From contig NZ_LT629796.1 in the NCBI RefSeq assembly GCF_900106065.1, positions 4,495,501 to 4,559,500 of the forward strand: a stretch of 64,000 nucleotides of DNA, in the 5' to 3' direction. Every line of letters starts with the position of its first letter. The first letter of the stretch is position 1. Origin of the DNA: Pseudomonas mandelii. Lineage in GTDB: Bacteria > Pseudomonadota > Gammaproteobacteria > Pseudomonadales > Pseudomonadaceae. A program made the translations under genes and the position numbers. The notes under the pieces were generated by a model. The model was not told the DNA's origin. It was given only the letters and a program-made list of their open reading frames with translations, and did no database searches. Of this stretch, positions 1 through 9,148 are shown in pieces.

Positions 1-36
1 CGCAGTTCTGGAAATACTGTGGCCAGTGGAACTGGC

Positions 37-888
37 TCAGCGAAGCAGCAATACGGGTAAAGTGGATGTTCGCAGCATCGTCGTGGTCGTGCTGCCTACC
101 AGAAACTGCCTGATGCGTGAGTGCCCGTACGCCCCCATGACCAAGAGGTCAATGCCGTGCTCTGCCTGATACGCATGAAGTACCGACTCTACTTCGCCTG
201 GGCGGATCTCGGCATGCACTAGCGGGCCAGAAGAGGCAAGTGTGGTTCGTGCTTTCTCCAGCTCGTTCTGGTTTTCTTCAGAGTCCGTACCAACCATGAC
301 GATATGAATTGGCAGGTCTTCGCACAGCGGGCTTGAAGCAAGCATCTGTACGGTCTTGTGGCCTGTAGCGCTGCCGTCAAATGCCACCATGATCGTTTCA
401 GGTTTCCTGAAATGGCTGGTTGTAATCAGGATGGGGCGGTGGATTGTTCGGACTACCGCTTCAATCTGGCTGCCAAGACTTTGGGCACTGCGCGTGCTGT
501 CCTCACCGACTCTTCCAATCACCAGTAATCGAATATCGTCTTGGAGATCGCTCAGGCTCTCGACGAGATGGCCATGGCGCTGCTTCAGATCAGGTGACAT
601 GGCGCCAGAGATGACTGTTCGCTCGCGAGCTTTTTCAAGCATGTGCTGCCCATGCTCCAAGGCCAGTTTTGCACGCTGCGCATCCAGCGTGGCCAACTCT
701 TCCAGTAGATGTTCTCTGCTACCGAGACCGATATTGCCGCTGAGGTCAGCGGATGCAGGATATTTTTCCCTATCCAGCACATGGAGCAAGGTCAGGGGAG
801 CGCTGAGTCGTTGCGAGGCCCATGCTGCGTAATCGCAGACCGCCAATGAGGATTGTGAGTTATCAATGCATGCCATTACGTGGGTCAT
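37..888 (-). CDS. Universal stress protein, tandem UspA domains
   Basis: A 283-residue cytoplasmic protein made of two Usp (Rossmann-like) domains, about residues 1-155 and 163-283. The C-terminal half carries the ATP-binding signature G-x2-G-x9-G-S (GAYGHSRIRQFLVGS) and ends in the usual PVLLLR strand. The N-terminal half has a looser copy around GRVGEDSTRSAQSLGS. Tandem Usp proteins bind nucleotides and support survival under stress; no specific partner is known from the sequence. It lies 11 bp downstream of the SulP transporter gene, so the two are almost certainly one operon, a pairing often seen for SulP anion/bicarbonate transporters. Family certain, physiological role unknown. Confidence 0.9.
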   Translation of the reverse strand: MTHVMACIDNSQSSLAVCDYAAWASQRLSAPLTLLHVLDREKYPASADLSGNIGLGSREHLLEELATLDAQRAKLALEHGQHMLEKARERTVISGAMSPDLKQRHGHLVESLSDLQDDIRLLVIGRVGEDSTRSAQSLGSQIEAVVRTIHRPILITTSHFRKPETIMVAFDGSATGHKTVQMLASSPLCEDLPIHIVMVGTDSEENQNELEKARTTLASSGPLVHAEIRPGEVESVLHAYQAEHGIDLLVMGAYGHSRIRQFLVGSTTTTMLRTSTLPVLLLR

Positions 889-899
889 TGTCGTTCTCC

Positions 900-2387
900 T
901 TAGTGGCTCATGAGCTTGTCGATGGCACCGGGTTTGTCATGCACGCCGAAGCGGTCAACGATTGTTGTGCTGGCTTCATTGAGACCGAGCACTTCAACCT
1001 CAGCGCCTTCACGGCGGAACTTGATCACGACCTTATCCAGCGCTGCGACGGCGGTGATATCCCAGAAATGCGCTTGTGTGAGATCGATGGTGACTTTGTT
1101 GAGCGCTTCCTTGAAGTCAAAAACTTCAGTGAACTTGTCCGCAGAGCTAAAGAACACCTGGCCCACGACGCGGTAAGTCCGATGCGATTCCGTCTCTTCC
1201 AAAGTGCTCTTGATATCCAGGTAGTGCCCAACCTTATTGGCAAAGAACAGCGAAGCCAGCAGCACACCTACCAGTACGCCGTAGGCTAGGTTGTGAGTGG
1301 CCACGACGACCACGACGGTCGCCACCATGACGAGGTTGGTCGACAGCGGATGCTCTTTCAGATTGCGCAAGGAATCCCAGCTAAAGGTGCCGATGGACAC
1401 CATAATCATCACAGCCACGAGTGCCGCCATAGGGATTTTGGAGAGCCATTCGCCAAGAAATACCACCATCAGCAGCAGGAAAACGCCGGCACACAATGTC
1501 GAGAGACGGGTGCGGCCACCAGATTTCACGTTGATGATCGACTGGCCGATCATGGCGCAACCTGCCATGCCGCCAAGCATGCCGGCAGCGATGTTGGCCA
1601 CACCCTGGCCTTTGCACTCGCGGTTTTTGTTGCTGGTGGTATCGGTCAGGTCGTCGACGATGGTCGCGGTCATCATCGACTCCAGTAGGCCTACAACTGC
1701 CAGCGCAGCGGAGTAAGGAAAGATGATGCGCAGGGTTTCAAAGTTCAGCGGCACTTCAGGCCACAGAAAAATCGGCAGCGTATCCGGCAGTTGGCCCATG
1801 TCCCCCACGGTACGGATATCTAGCCCCAGATAAATGGCGATGGCAGTCAGGGTCAGGATGCACACCAGTGGTGAGGGAACCAGCTTGCCGATCTTAGGTA
1901 TATACGGAAACAGGTAGATGATTCCAAGGCCCGCTGCGGTCATCGCGTAGACGTGCCAGGTCACGTTGGTCAATTCAGGTAACTGCGCCATAAAAATCAG
2001 AATCGCTAATGCGTTCACAAAACCCGTGACCACAGAGCGAGAGACGAAGCGCATCAGCGAACCTAGCTTCAGGTAACCCGCGAGGATTTGAAGTACCCCA
2101 CAGAGCAACGTGGCTGCCAGCAAATACTGAAGTCCGTGCTCTTTAACCAGAGTGACCATGAGAAGTGCCATGGCGCCGGTAGCCGCCGAGATCATGCCGG
2201 GACGACCGCCGACAAAGGCAATAACAGCACAGATACAGAAGGAGGCGTAAAGTCCGACCTTTGGGTCAACGCCGGCGATGATGGAAAAGGCGATGGCTTC
2301 AGGGATCAGCGCAAGTGCGACTACGAGCCCCGCGAGCACATCTCCACGGACGTTGGAAAACCACGTTTGTCTAAGTTTTTGCAGCAT
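900..2387 (-). CDS. SulP family inorganic anion transporter with STAS domain
   Basis: Inner-membrane SulP (SLC26-like) transporter of 495 residues. The N-terminal three quarters are a series of hydrophobic helices beginning with the characteristic [20 protein letters not shown] stretch. The last ~110 residues are a cytoplasmic STAS domain ([20 protein letters not shown]). Members move sulfate, bicarbonate or other anions; which one applies here cannot be decided. The open frame extends upstream to a TTG near 2453, but the ATG at 2387 (MLQKLRQTW) gives the usual SulP N-terminus and was chosen. It is followed at 11 bp by the Usp gene, suggesting a stress-linked anion-uptake operon. Confidence 0.9.
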   Translation of the reverse strand: MLQKLRQTWFSNVRGDVLAGLVVALALIPEAIAFSIIAGVDPKVGLYASFCICAVIAFVGGRPGMISAATGAMALLMVTLVKEHGLQYLLAATLLCGVLQILAGYLKLGSLMRFVSRSVVTGFVNALAILIFMAQLPELTNVTWHVYAMTAAGLGIIYLFPYIPKIGKLVPSPLVCILTLTAIAIYLGLDIRTVGDMGQLPDTLPIFLWPEVPLNFETLRIIFPYSAALAVVGLLESMMTATIVDDLTDTTSNKNRECKGQGVANIAAGMLGGMAGCAMIGQSIINVKSGGRTRLSTLCAGVFLLLMVVFLGEWLSKIPMAALVAVMIMVSIGTFSWDSLRNLKEHPLSTNLVMVATVVVVVATHNLAYGVLVGVLLASLFFANKVGHYLDIKSTLEETESHRTYRVVGQVFFSSADKFTEVFDFKEALNKVTIDLTQAHFWDITAVAALDKVVIKFRREGAEVEVLGLNEASTTIVDRFGVHDKPGAIDKLMSH

Positions 2388-3057
2388 AGAAAATATCCAA
2401 GGCAAAGCATCGCGCACGCCAAGGGAATGGCGAGCGAATCGATACAAATTCAAATTTTGAGGATTTTTTTGCTGTGTGCTTAAGGCGTATAACCAGGCGT
2501 ACAGCAGTGCGCACCCGCGAGCGAGGCTAGCGGAAGCAGGTTGTTGCGAGGGGGCGTAGCGCTAAGGCGGCGTAGGCTGCCAGTAGATCGTTTGGAGTAC
2601 AGTCATGCTGATGTTCCTGTAGCTCAAGGGGTATGCGGAGCAGAAGTATACAATGAAGCCATCGTCGATTGCGACCCGCTGCCAAGCTCCGCATGAGCTA
2701 CGTCAGATACAGGCTTATTCAATGGGTATACCTGCGGGCAAGGCTTTGTTTTCCACCCGTTCTTGTCTGAGCTGGTCTGTGTGCTGAGAGGTGAGTTGGC
2801 CAGACGGTTACCATTTGGCCCCGTTTTTTGCTCTTCAACTGAAGACTGGTAGGTATGCGAAGCCAGCTGGCTACGACTTCCGATTAGTTGCAAATATGCC
2901 TGGAGCATAAAATGTTCCAGGTATTCCCGATGGCGGTCACTTCCCGAGCTTCTTCGGTGATCGGTTAAAAGGAATGATCGACGACTGGTTTAAGGCTCAT
3001 GAGTGACAATCCCAAGTCAGCATAAGGCTGTCCAATTAAGCCAAGGACTTCAAGATA
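2388..3057. other. Intergenic border of accessory island
   Basis: About 670 bp without a convincing intact gene. It must hold the promoter of the SulP-usp operon at its left end and the 3' end of the defence operon at its right end. The only protein-like stretch I can see is a short alpha/beta-hydrolase-like tail at 2911-3006, listed separately. A minus-strand frame at 2624-2908 has no recognisable motif and a low-complexity composition and is not annotated. Base composition here is visibly less GC-rich than in the flanking operons, as expected at the edge of acquired DNA. No integrase, tRNA or direct repeat was recognised. Confidence 0.4.
2911..3006 (+). pseudogene. Possible 3' remnant of an alpha/beta-hydrolase gene
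   Basis: A 31-codon open stretch between a TAA at 2908 and a TGA at 3004 reads IPDGGHFPSFFGDRLKGM, followed by IDDWFKAHE. This resembles the last segment of alpha/beta-hydrolases of the epoxide hydrolase/dehalogenase type, where the catalytic His sits in a GGHF motif followed by an amphipathic C-terminal helix. No upstream coding sequence in the same frame supports an intact gene, so it would be a decayed tail. The match is short and made by eye; it could be chance. Confidence 0.3.
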
Positions 3058-4329
3058 CTATTGTGCTGGGTACGTGAATGGCGGTAGGGACATTGCTTGG
3101 GCTCTCTGGACTAACACCAAACACTGACTCTTAGCGCGTGTGATCGCATTGTAGAGCAATCGCCGCTTCTGCATCTCATCTCCACTTATGGCCGCAGGCC
3201 AAAGGACGAGGACTAAATCAAATTCTCGATTTTTGGCGCCATGAATGGTCAAAAGGCGAACCCCAGCCCCGTCGTTCCCAACAAACCGTCGTTGATTTGA
3301 GAAAACCTGGAGAATCGCCGATTCCATCTCTTCACGTGAAAAAATCGCCTGACCTTTGGTCCTTCGCTGCCTATCAAGCAGGTTTATGAAGTCTAGTTTG
3401 ATACTACGAGGTTGATCTGCAATCAATGCTCTGGCTTCGGCCAAGCTAGCTTGGGCAGGTAAAGCGAGCGTATCGATAAGCGCTCTAGAACGTACTGATT
3501 CTGGTTGTTCTAAGCTCACACGGTGGGGACCATTCTGTCTGCTAGTCGTCCGAGACTCCACCCATTGGCGAACTTGATTAGCAAACGTACCCATTGTCGG
3601 GGTTATGATAGCGACTCTGTTTCCCGCTCTATTCCAGCAGATAGCGTTAGAAATCCAAGTACCTGCCATTCCCGCATTCGGAGTGGCTACCACTTTGAAA
3701 TTGCCCGCGCTTAACGGAGCCTGCCCGGATCGAACCGCTCTGGCGGCTGCGAGCAGGTACCGGTCGTTTGTTCGCTGCGCCTGCTCCAACACCACTTCAT
3801 TCCCCACAGCTGCAAGCCATTCGCACGCCGCATTCGGGCGCAACTCTTCCACAAGACACTGAAATTCGTCCGATGCAACAAGCAGCGCTACGTGCGGCGC
3901 TAGACTTTGGACGATGGCTAGACGGCTCGGCGTTAGATCCTGTGCTTCGTCCACCACAACCACCGGAAACGTCGCTGCTACCCAGCGAGCAACTTCGTCT
4001 CGTGCGATCAGAGTCGACGCTAATTCGCAGACTCGTTCATAGGCTCCTACATCTGGAAACTCCTCCCCCAGATGGGCTAGTAGAGCTCTCCACCTACAAA
4101 CAATCCGCCAGGCGAAGCTATCAAGCGTAGTGCAGTCATAGCGGCAATTGAGTCTGGCAATTCCTGCGAGTCGGTCATCAAGACGTCGCCTAGACCCATG
4201 CATGAATGTGAGGGCAAGGACTTTCTGGCCGTCTTGCAACGGCCGATCTTCCAAATGTGCGGAAAGCGTAGCCATTAGCTGGTACGTCTTTCCACAGCCG
4301 GCGGCTCCTGAAAATGATCTTATGTTCAT
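3058..4329 (-). CDS. UvrD/Rep-like superfamily 1 helicase, Gabija GajB-like
   Basis: A 423-residue protein with UvrD/Rep helicase motifs: Walker A SGAAGCGKTYQL at residues 7-18, motif II VVVVDEAQDL, a motif V-like TIHGAKNREFDLVLV and motif VI LLYNAITRAKSQ near the C-terminus. It is far shorter than UvrD (~720) and close to GajB-type helicases (~490). The start is the ATG at 4329, which overlaps the stop of the upstream OLD nuclease as ATGA, so translation is coupled. An OLD-family nuclease plus such a helicase is the composition of class 2 OLD/Gabija anti-phage systems. In Gabija, GajB senses or processes DNA and acts with GajA; that role is inferred here from architecture only. Confidence 0.8.
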   Translation of the reverse strand: MNIRSFSGAAGCGKTYQLMATLSAHLEDRPLQDGQKVLALTFMHGSRRRLDDRLAGIARLNCRYDCTTLDSFAWRIVCRWRALLAHLGEEFPDVGAYERVCELASTLIARDEVARWVAATFPVVVVDEAQDLTPSRLAIVQSLAPHVALLVASDEFQCLVEELRPNAACEWLAAVGNEVVLEQAQRTNDRYLLAAARAVRSGQAPLSAGNFKVVATPNAGMAGTWISNAICWNRAGNRVAIITPTMGTFANQVRQWVESRTTSRQNGPHRVSLEQPESVRSRALIDTLALPAQASLAEARALIADQPRSIKLDFINLLDRQRRTKGQAIFSREEMESAILQVFSNQRRFVGNDGAGVRLLTIHGAKNREFDLVLVLWPAAISGDEMQKRRLLYNAITRAKSQCLVLVQRAQAMSLPPFTYPAQ

Positions 4330-6113
4330 TCGTGGAACACCCACGCACCATCGGCGGCTCTGGCAAAATGCTGATTAGGGACAGCAGAACAGGTATGTGC
4401 TAAAGCACTAAATAGGTCGGAAGCTCTCCTTCGACATAGCTCAGAGTTTACGATCGCGTCCGCCACCGCTTCGTAGCAGATCACGTCCATTTTCTTGAGT
4501 TTCAAGTGAGCCACAATATCGTCAACATCGGCCGGCGGCTCGTTGGGGATGTCGCGTAGAGCCAAAAGAATATGTTCGTCATCGGCTCGCAGAATCCAGC
4601 CGATGACGTCCTCGATCATCTCGTTCTCTTTCCACCGAATTATTACTGGCGGAGGGGACGCACTTGCCTGCAAACCTACTGTATATCGTTGGCCGTCGCC
4701 GTCCCCGTCTACTAGGCAGCAGACACGATTGTGCGAGCGAGACAATAGCTCATAGATTTCGACTACTTTTGCGTCCTCGGTAGGTACCACGCCAACCTGC
4801 AGACCGAACATAGCATCCATGCTGGAGGACCAACCTTCCGTCAGCATCAGAGGGCGAAGCACTGTCTTCAAAAGTTGGAAATCTGCGCGTCCCTCAGGAA
4901 CCAGGACGCACGGATGCATGAGCGCAGAGAGCACGTCTACACGGCTTTGCTGAAAGAATCTGCGCTGCCAATTTTGCGCTTGCGGCGGTAGCCGCTCAGG
5001 CAAAAACGGTAGCGCCGACAGCTGGCCATTTTCGTTTCGTAGAATCAAGACAGATGTCGGATCGGACACCGCTGCAATCATTGGTGAGTGGGTGGTGATG
5101 AACGTTTGAGTAGATAAAGCCTGCACTCGTTGGACAAGCTGTTGCTGGCCTGCAGGCGGGAGGTGCAGCTCAGGCTCCTCCAGAGCCATCAAAAACCCTT
5201 CGCCAGCTTCTGCCCGACCTCTGCCTAGTTCCAGTAGCAAGAGTAGGCCTTGCAGCGATATCAAACCACTTCCTTGCCTGGCTGCGGGAACACCCAAGCC
5301 ATCTCCAACTGCAAAGTGTGCTGCCACCGAATCCAGCAACGAACGGCTATCAGTGCTGGTGACCCTTAGCTGTACTGCAGGTGCGTTGGGTATGCATTTC
5401 GAGAGTTCAGTATTTACGTTACTGATCAACGCGCTAATCTGCTCATCTTCTTCGATGGGCGATCCTGGTCTTCTAAGGCGATCCCTCTCCGCGATTATTG
5501 CAGATGAAGGCTGCGCAGCAGCTGCCTGCAGTGTGCGCCGGAATAGTTCACTTCCCCAAGAAAATACCTTGTCCCAAGTTCGACTAGCCCTAACAAGGTA
5601 AAACCCCATCTCCTTGATGAGTTTCGAGGGCACCCCGACCGGAGCATCGTCTGCAAATGGATCTATTGGATGATCATGGTCATGAAAGTATCTGACCATC
5701 TCAACCGAAAGCGAATCTTGATCAAAATAGGCTTGTGCGCCGATCTGGCAGCACAACTGCGTTGCTCGTGCAGTTCGTACTGGGCTCACTTCGCCAGTGC
5801 TTTCGTCAAGCCATTTCGGGACCCCTCGACCGTCTCGGAACCACTCCATGTGGTCAACTGGGTCCTGAGATGCAAAACCGGTGACAGTCCCTACGAGTTT
5901 AATTCGGTCTGCCGGCTGTGGATCCGATCCGTAGAAATCATGCTCCGTTAACTCTCGCACCATACGCTCGCGCCCGAATAGCAATGTCAAAGCTTCGATG
6001 ACAGTGGTTTTGCCGGTATTGTTCGCTCCAATTAGGACAGGATGTTGCTTAAACTGAATCCTGCCTTGACGAATTCCACGGAAGTTTTGGATCTCCAATA
6101 CTGCGACTTTCAT
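4326..6113 (-). CDS. OLD-family ATP-dependent endonuclease (AAA ATPase + TOPRIM), Gabija GajA-like
   Basis: A 595-residue protein with an N-terminal ABC/SMC-type ATPase and a C-terminal TOPRIM nuclease. Walker A is GANNTGKT (residues 29-36). Walker B is FLMALEEPELHL, followed by the TTHSP switch. The TOPRIM part shows VLVPEGRADFQLLK (catalytic Glu) and CCLVDGDGDG (the DxD acidic pair). The length is close to GajA (~580). A good Shine-Dalgarno AAAGGA lies 7 bases before the ATG. The next gene is the coupled UvrD-like helicase, so the pair fits a Gabija-like (class 2 OLD) phage defence system, in which the nuclease nicks DNA when nucleotide levels drop. The family is clear; the defence role rests on gene pairing and the HEPN genes upstream. 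Confidence 0.85.
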   Translation of the reverse strand: MKVAVLEIQNFRGIRQGRIQFKQHPVLIGANNTGKTTVIEALTLLFGRERMVRELTEHDFYGSDPQPADRIKLVGTVTGFASQDPVDHMEWFRDGRGVPKWLDESTGEVSPVRTARATQLCCQIGAQAYFDQDSLSVEMVRYFHDHDHPIDPFADDAPVGVPSKLIKEMGFYLVRASRTWDKVFSWGSELFRRTLQAAAAQPSSAIIAERDRLRRPGSPIEEDEQISALISNVNTELSKCIPNAPAVQLRVTSTDSRSLLDSVAAHFAVGDGLGVPAARQGSGLISLQGLLLLLELGRGRAEAGEGFLMALEEPELHLPPAGQQQLVQRVQALSTQTFITTHSPMIAAVSDPTSVLILRNENGQLSALPFLPERLPPQAQNWQRRFFQQSRVDVLSALMHPCVLVPEGRADFQLLKTVLRPLMLTEGWSSSMDAMFGLQVGVVPTEDAKVVEIYELLSRSHNRVCCLVDGDGDGQRYTVGLQASASPPPVIIRWKENEMIEDVIGWILRADDEHILLALRDIPNEPPADVDDIVAHLKLKKMDVICYEAVADAIVNSELCRRRASDLFSALAHTCSAVPNQHFARAADGAWVFHE

Positions 6114-6497
6114 TCAAAATCCTTTTTTTGGGCGGGCCTGATTACCGAATTAGGGTGAGCATCATCTTCAGCACGTATGAGTCTAGATTGCTTCCCTTGC
6201 CACCCGCTGTTTGCGCCGTATGATTTCTCCATCATTTGGAATAGGAAAAAGCGTTGTGCGCGGCAAGAGCGACGTTCAGTCCAAACCTGAGCTGGCGCAG
6301 ACCATGAGTCTTTTCGCAGGAGCGTTATCTGTGTTTGTGATAGCACACACCAGCATTGTGGTGGCTGAAGTCGCTTTACGACACTGCTAGGCCGACTCTT
6401 TCTGAATGCTCACAACAGCTAAACGGATAGCGTAGTGGATTGCTAGTGACTTCCCTCAACAGCTAGCTGGCGCGAGCTGTTGAGACTATTCCCTTGC
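6114..6497. other. Intergenic region within defence island
   Basis: 384 bp separating the HEPN gene pair from the OLD/helicase pair. It contains the ribosome-binding site of the OLD gene and probably its promoter. A minus-strand frame from 6346 whose stop overlaps the OLD start as ATGA could encode 78 residues, but the sequence shows no motif or convincing protein character. I see no inverted repeat strong enough to call a terminator. Confidence 0.3.
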
Positions 6498-8210
6498 TCA
6501 TTCGTCGATATCAATTTCGAGAGCTCTTAACACAGCAACAAGGGTATGGTCACAACCTTCGGCCAGGTGGAAGAAGTGGGTGCGGAAATTTCCATGGGTG
6601 GTGCGGGCTTCCCGAATAGCGACAGCTTTCTTTTCGTTGGTTGCATGTCCCCGGATCTCATTACGAAGCTCATGGAGCTTTCTCATCGGCGCCAAGATTT
6701 GCTTAGCGTCCTCTGCGCTGATTGAGCTTCCCACAAGAATTTCGTACAACAACTTGAGCGAGCGCCAGGTTGGCTCCAGGACGCGGCCTTTAGTTTCAGC
6801 CACCTTGCGCAGGGGCTTGTCGAGAAAGCCTTCTAACAGACATTGATCGAGAGCCATGATTTCGTCACCCCATTCCTTAGGCGAGTCTGTGGCTGGAGCA
6901 AGTACGCTATCGATCAGTTCCTCACCGCGAGGGTTCCACCAGGCAGGCTTTTTCTTGTCGAGTGTTCGGATCTTGTGCTTGAGTGCATCCAATGGGTGAT
7001 ATTCGGTGTACCAGTCGCCCTCGATGTCCGTTCGATGCGCCCGCTCGGAGATGGGAGCCTTAGGCCATTCGTTGAAGGCTTTCCAGTACAGTTGTTCATC
7101 GTAAGGGAGCTTCGATAGATCCCAGATGTACGCATGAACCTGGCCGGCCTCATTTATATCGTAAGATTTAAGGTACCAAGTCCCTCTGCACGAAATGCTC
7201 CGGTCTTCTAGCGTGTACTTCTCAGGATCGCCCTTGAAGCGATTAAGAACCTCAACCCTGAAAAAAGCGGGAGATATCTGCCAGGGAAGATCGCTGTCCT
7301 CAAAATAGCTGACGATGTGCTCGGGGCTGCAAGAGGCCTCGACCTGGAGGTCATTCTTACGGTCATAGATTTTGAAGACCACGTACTCACGATCTGGATC
7401 ACCGTCGAAATCTTTGCGCCACGCCTCTTCTTGTTCTTCAACCGTGGCCTTAGTCCTAACCACCATGGCTCCATGCGCGAAGCTCGCCTTCCCGGTCGAT
7501 CCACCATGGTAAAACAGGTCTGGCTCGTCTCGGTTGTATCGAGTAGCGCCCTGCCAGCCGTTGAAACTACCCGTCACGTAACGAGTAAAATCAAATTTCA
7601 TGACCAACGCCATGTCTGCTAGGGCCATGTAATTGTCCAAGTCCTTACGAAGGATCGTGACAACTTCCCGGTCCTCCACCTGGTCGGGAATTTGGAGAGT
7701 CAGGATTCTGATGACATCTTCGATGTCGCCATTATCATTCAGGCGGCAATATGCCTTTCGTTCATTCACATAATGAATGTCGAGGCAATGTACGAGCTTT
7801 TGGCTAATTTCGATCGGTGTTGGCCCGGTATGAACCCCCTCAAGACGTCGCCGAATGACCAGAGGTTCACCGCCTGCTAAAGCAGACCCGCTGTCCTCTG
7901 GAAAGGGTGCCTCAATGTAGACACGATGTCCTTCCGCGGAACACCAGGACCTCTGGATGCACCAGGTAACATCGGTAAACAGTGAGAGATTTTGAAGCGC
8001 GTCCCCATCGGGGGGAGTGACATTAGCGGTCGGTGCGAGTGCCCCGACGATGAGAAGGAAAGGGGCGCTAACGTAAATCACAATCTCGTCTGATTCCGAA
8101 TTTGCTGTCATGTACTGCACAGCTTGCTCGGCACTGTTGTACCAAGGGTCACCTTGGTCCTCTGGAGCCGTCGCCAATGCAATCAGAGGTTTGGTATCGA
8201 AACGACGCAT
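6498..8210 (-). CDS. Uncharacterised 570-residue protein with C-terminal HEPN-type motif
   Basis: Soluble protein of 570 residues with no family I can name. The first ~450 residues are mixed alpha/beta with many aromatic residues and no nucleotide-binding loop. The C-terminal helical part contains RNEIRGH (about residues 516-522), which fits the R-polar-x4-H form of the RX4-6H ribonuclease motif of HEPN domains. The frame opens with a GTG at 8216, but GGGAG lies five bases before the ATG at 8210, which was chosen. It starts 29 bp downstream of an STM4504-like abortive-infection protein and shares its orientation, so the two probably form a unit. A toxin or sensor role in phage defence is inference; the N-terminal function is unknown. 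Confidence 0.7.
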   Translation of the reverse strand: MRRFDTKPLIALATAPEDQGDPWYNSAEQAVQYMTANSESDEIVIYVSAPFLLIVGALAPTANVTPPDGDALQNLSLFTDVTWCIQRSWCSAEGHRVYIEAPFPEDSGSALAGGEPLVIRRRLEGVHTGPTPIEISQKLVHCLDIHYVNERKAYCRLNDNGDIEDVIRILTLQIPDQVEDREVVTILRKDLDNYMALADMALVMKFDFTRYVTGSFNGWQGATRYNRDEPDLFYHGGSTGKASFAHGAMVVRTKATVEEQEEAWRKDFDGDPDREYVVFKIYDRKNDLQVEASCSPEHIVSYFEDSDLPWQISPAFFRVEVLNRFKGDPEKYTLEDRSISCRGTWYLKSYDINEAGQVHAYIWDLSKLPYDEQLYWKAFNEWPKAPISERAHRTDIEGDWYTEYHPLDALKHKIRTLDKKKPAWWNPRGEELIDSVLAPATDSPKEWGDEIMALDQCLLEGFLDKPLRKVAETKGRVLEPTWRSLKLLYEILVGSSISAEDAKQILAPMRKLHELRNEIRGHATNEKKAVAIREARTTHGNFRTHFFHLAEGCDHTLVAVLRALEIDIDE

Positions 8211-8239
8211 TTCCACTCCCGCAAGCCTAATTGAAGAGT

Positions 8240-9148
8240 TCAGGGGTTGGCCCGGTAAGCCTGATCGTGCAAAAAAATGATCGCAGATGCCGTCATATTC
8301 AGCGTGTACTTCGCCACGTGCTCGGGCACTACCTTCTGCACCTCACCCGCACCATGCGAAGTGCTCAGTTTGTTGCGAAGCGTGCCGACGGTCATCAGTG
8401 GCTGCTCCCAGAAGGTATCCATCTCAGTTTTCTGCATGATGGTTCGAATGAGTTTTGAGGTTGTGTCTCCTTGGGCATACCCGAAGCCTTTCTGTCCGCA
8501 GATCACCTTCATGACGCTTTCGTAGCTGCTGTTGCACTTGGTGACGCAGTCGCCGAATTTTCCATGCCGAAAGTCTTCCAGAGCTGCCATGAATTCGGAG
8601 TTCGCATTGAGGAATGCAGGCTGACGCAATAGCTTCAGAGCGGGCTCGATAGCCGTCTCGTGTATAGCTTGGCTTTCCTTTGGAATGACCTTCGCCTGTT
8701 CACGGATTCCGGTGAACTGCGTAAGGGCGCCTCGGTACATTTGTTCCCGGGTTTCCCATACCGGTTTGGTAACGAAGTAGGGAAGATCATCAATGCTCAA
8801 AAATTCGTTCAAACGATCAATCACTGGCTCGTGGTGACCGCCTAAGTAATGCCATCCTTCCTTATGGACTAGGTATTCAATGGCATCAAGGAAGTGGGGG
8901 TCGCTGCAGGTATGCAGAAACTCGAAAGCGTCATCGGCGTAGGAAAGATTGTTCTTTTCAGAGAGTTTTTGGCGTCCGAGCAGGTAGGAAAGCCGGTCAT
9001 GAAGAAACTCTAGGGTTTCGACCATGCCCGGACCAACGTCCCGAATGAGCATGAACGTCCTTTGCCGGAACTGCTGAGTGAGCTGTTTTTTCGGCTTAAT
9101 CTGGTTTTCCCTTCGTCGAGAAAAAACGCTGAAGATATTCCCTATCAC
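8240..9148 (-). CDS. STM4504/CBY_0614-like abortive-infection protein with HEPN motif
   Basis: A 302-residue protein whose N-terminus (IFSVFSRRRENQ) and C-terminus resemble the STM4504/CBY_0614 family. The C-terminal ~120 residues hold RNKLSTSH (about 258-265) followed by Gly. This matches the RNK-x4-HG signature of AbiJ-type HEPN domains, which act as RNases in abortive infection and toxin systems. The start is a GTG at 9148 preceded by GAGGTG at a suitable distance. It is the first gene of the minus-strand island and is followed within 30 bp by the 570-residue HEPN-tailed protein. Family assignment is from recalled family features, not from a search. Confidence 0.7.
   Translation of the reverse strand: MIGNIFSVFSRRRENQIKPKKQLTQQFRQRTFMLIRDVGPGMVETLEFLHDRLSYLLGRQKLSEKNNLSYADDAFEFLHTCSDPHFLDAIEYLVHKEGWHYLGGHHEPVIDRLNEFLSIDDLPYFVTKPVWETREQMYRGALTQFTGIREQAKVIPKESQAIHETAIEPALKLLRQPAFLNANSEFMAALEDFRHGKFGDCVTKCNSSYESVMKVICGQKGFGYAQGDTTSKLIRTIMQKTEMDTFWEQPLMTVGTLRNKLSTSHGAGEVQKVVPEHVAKYTLNMTASAIIFLHDQAYRANP

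Noticed and set aside
2611..2660. Stretch GTTCCTGTAGCTCAAGGGGT that recalls a tRNA 5' half
   Set aside because: No acceptor stem pairing, anticodon arm or T-loop GTTCGA could be found in the following bases.
2624..2908. 94-codon minus-strand frame left of the defence island
   Set aside because: Ser/Thr/Pro-rich translation without motif, no good ribosome-binding site seen and no operon context.
6110..6346. 78-codon minus-strand frame whose stop overlaps the OLD gene start as ATGA
   Set aside because: The overlap is suggestive of coupling, but the OLD gene has its own strong AAAGGA site and the 78-residue translation looks non-coding. Kept only as a weak possibility.
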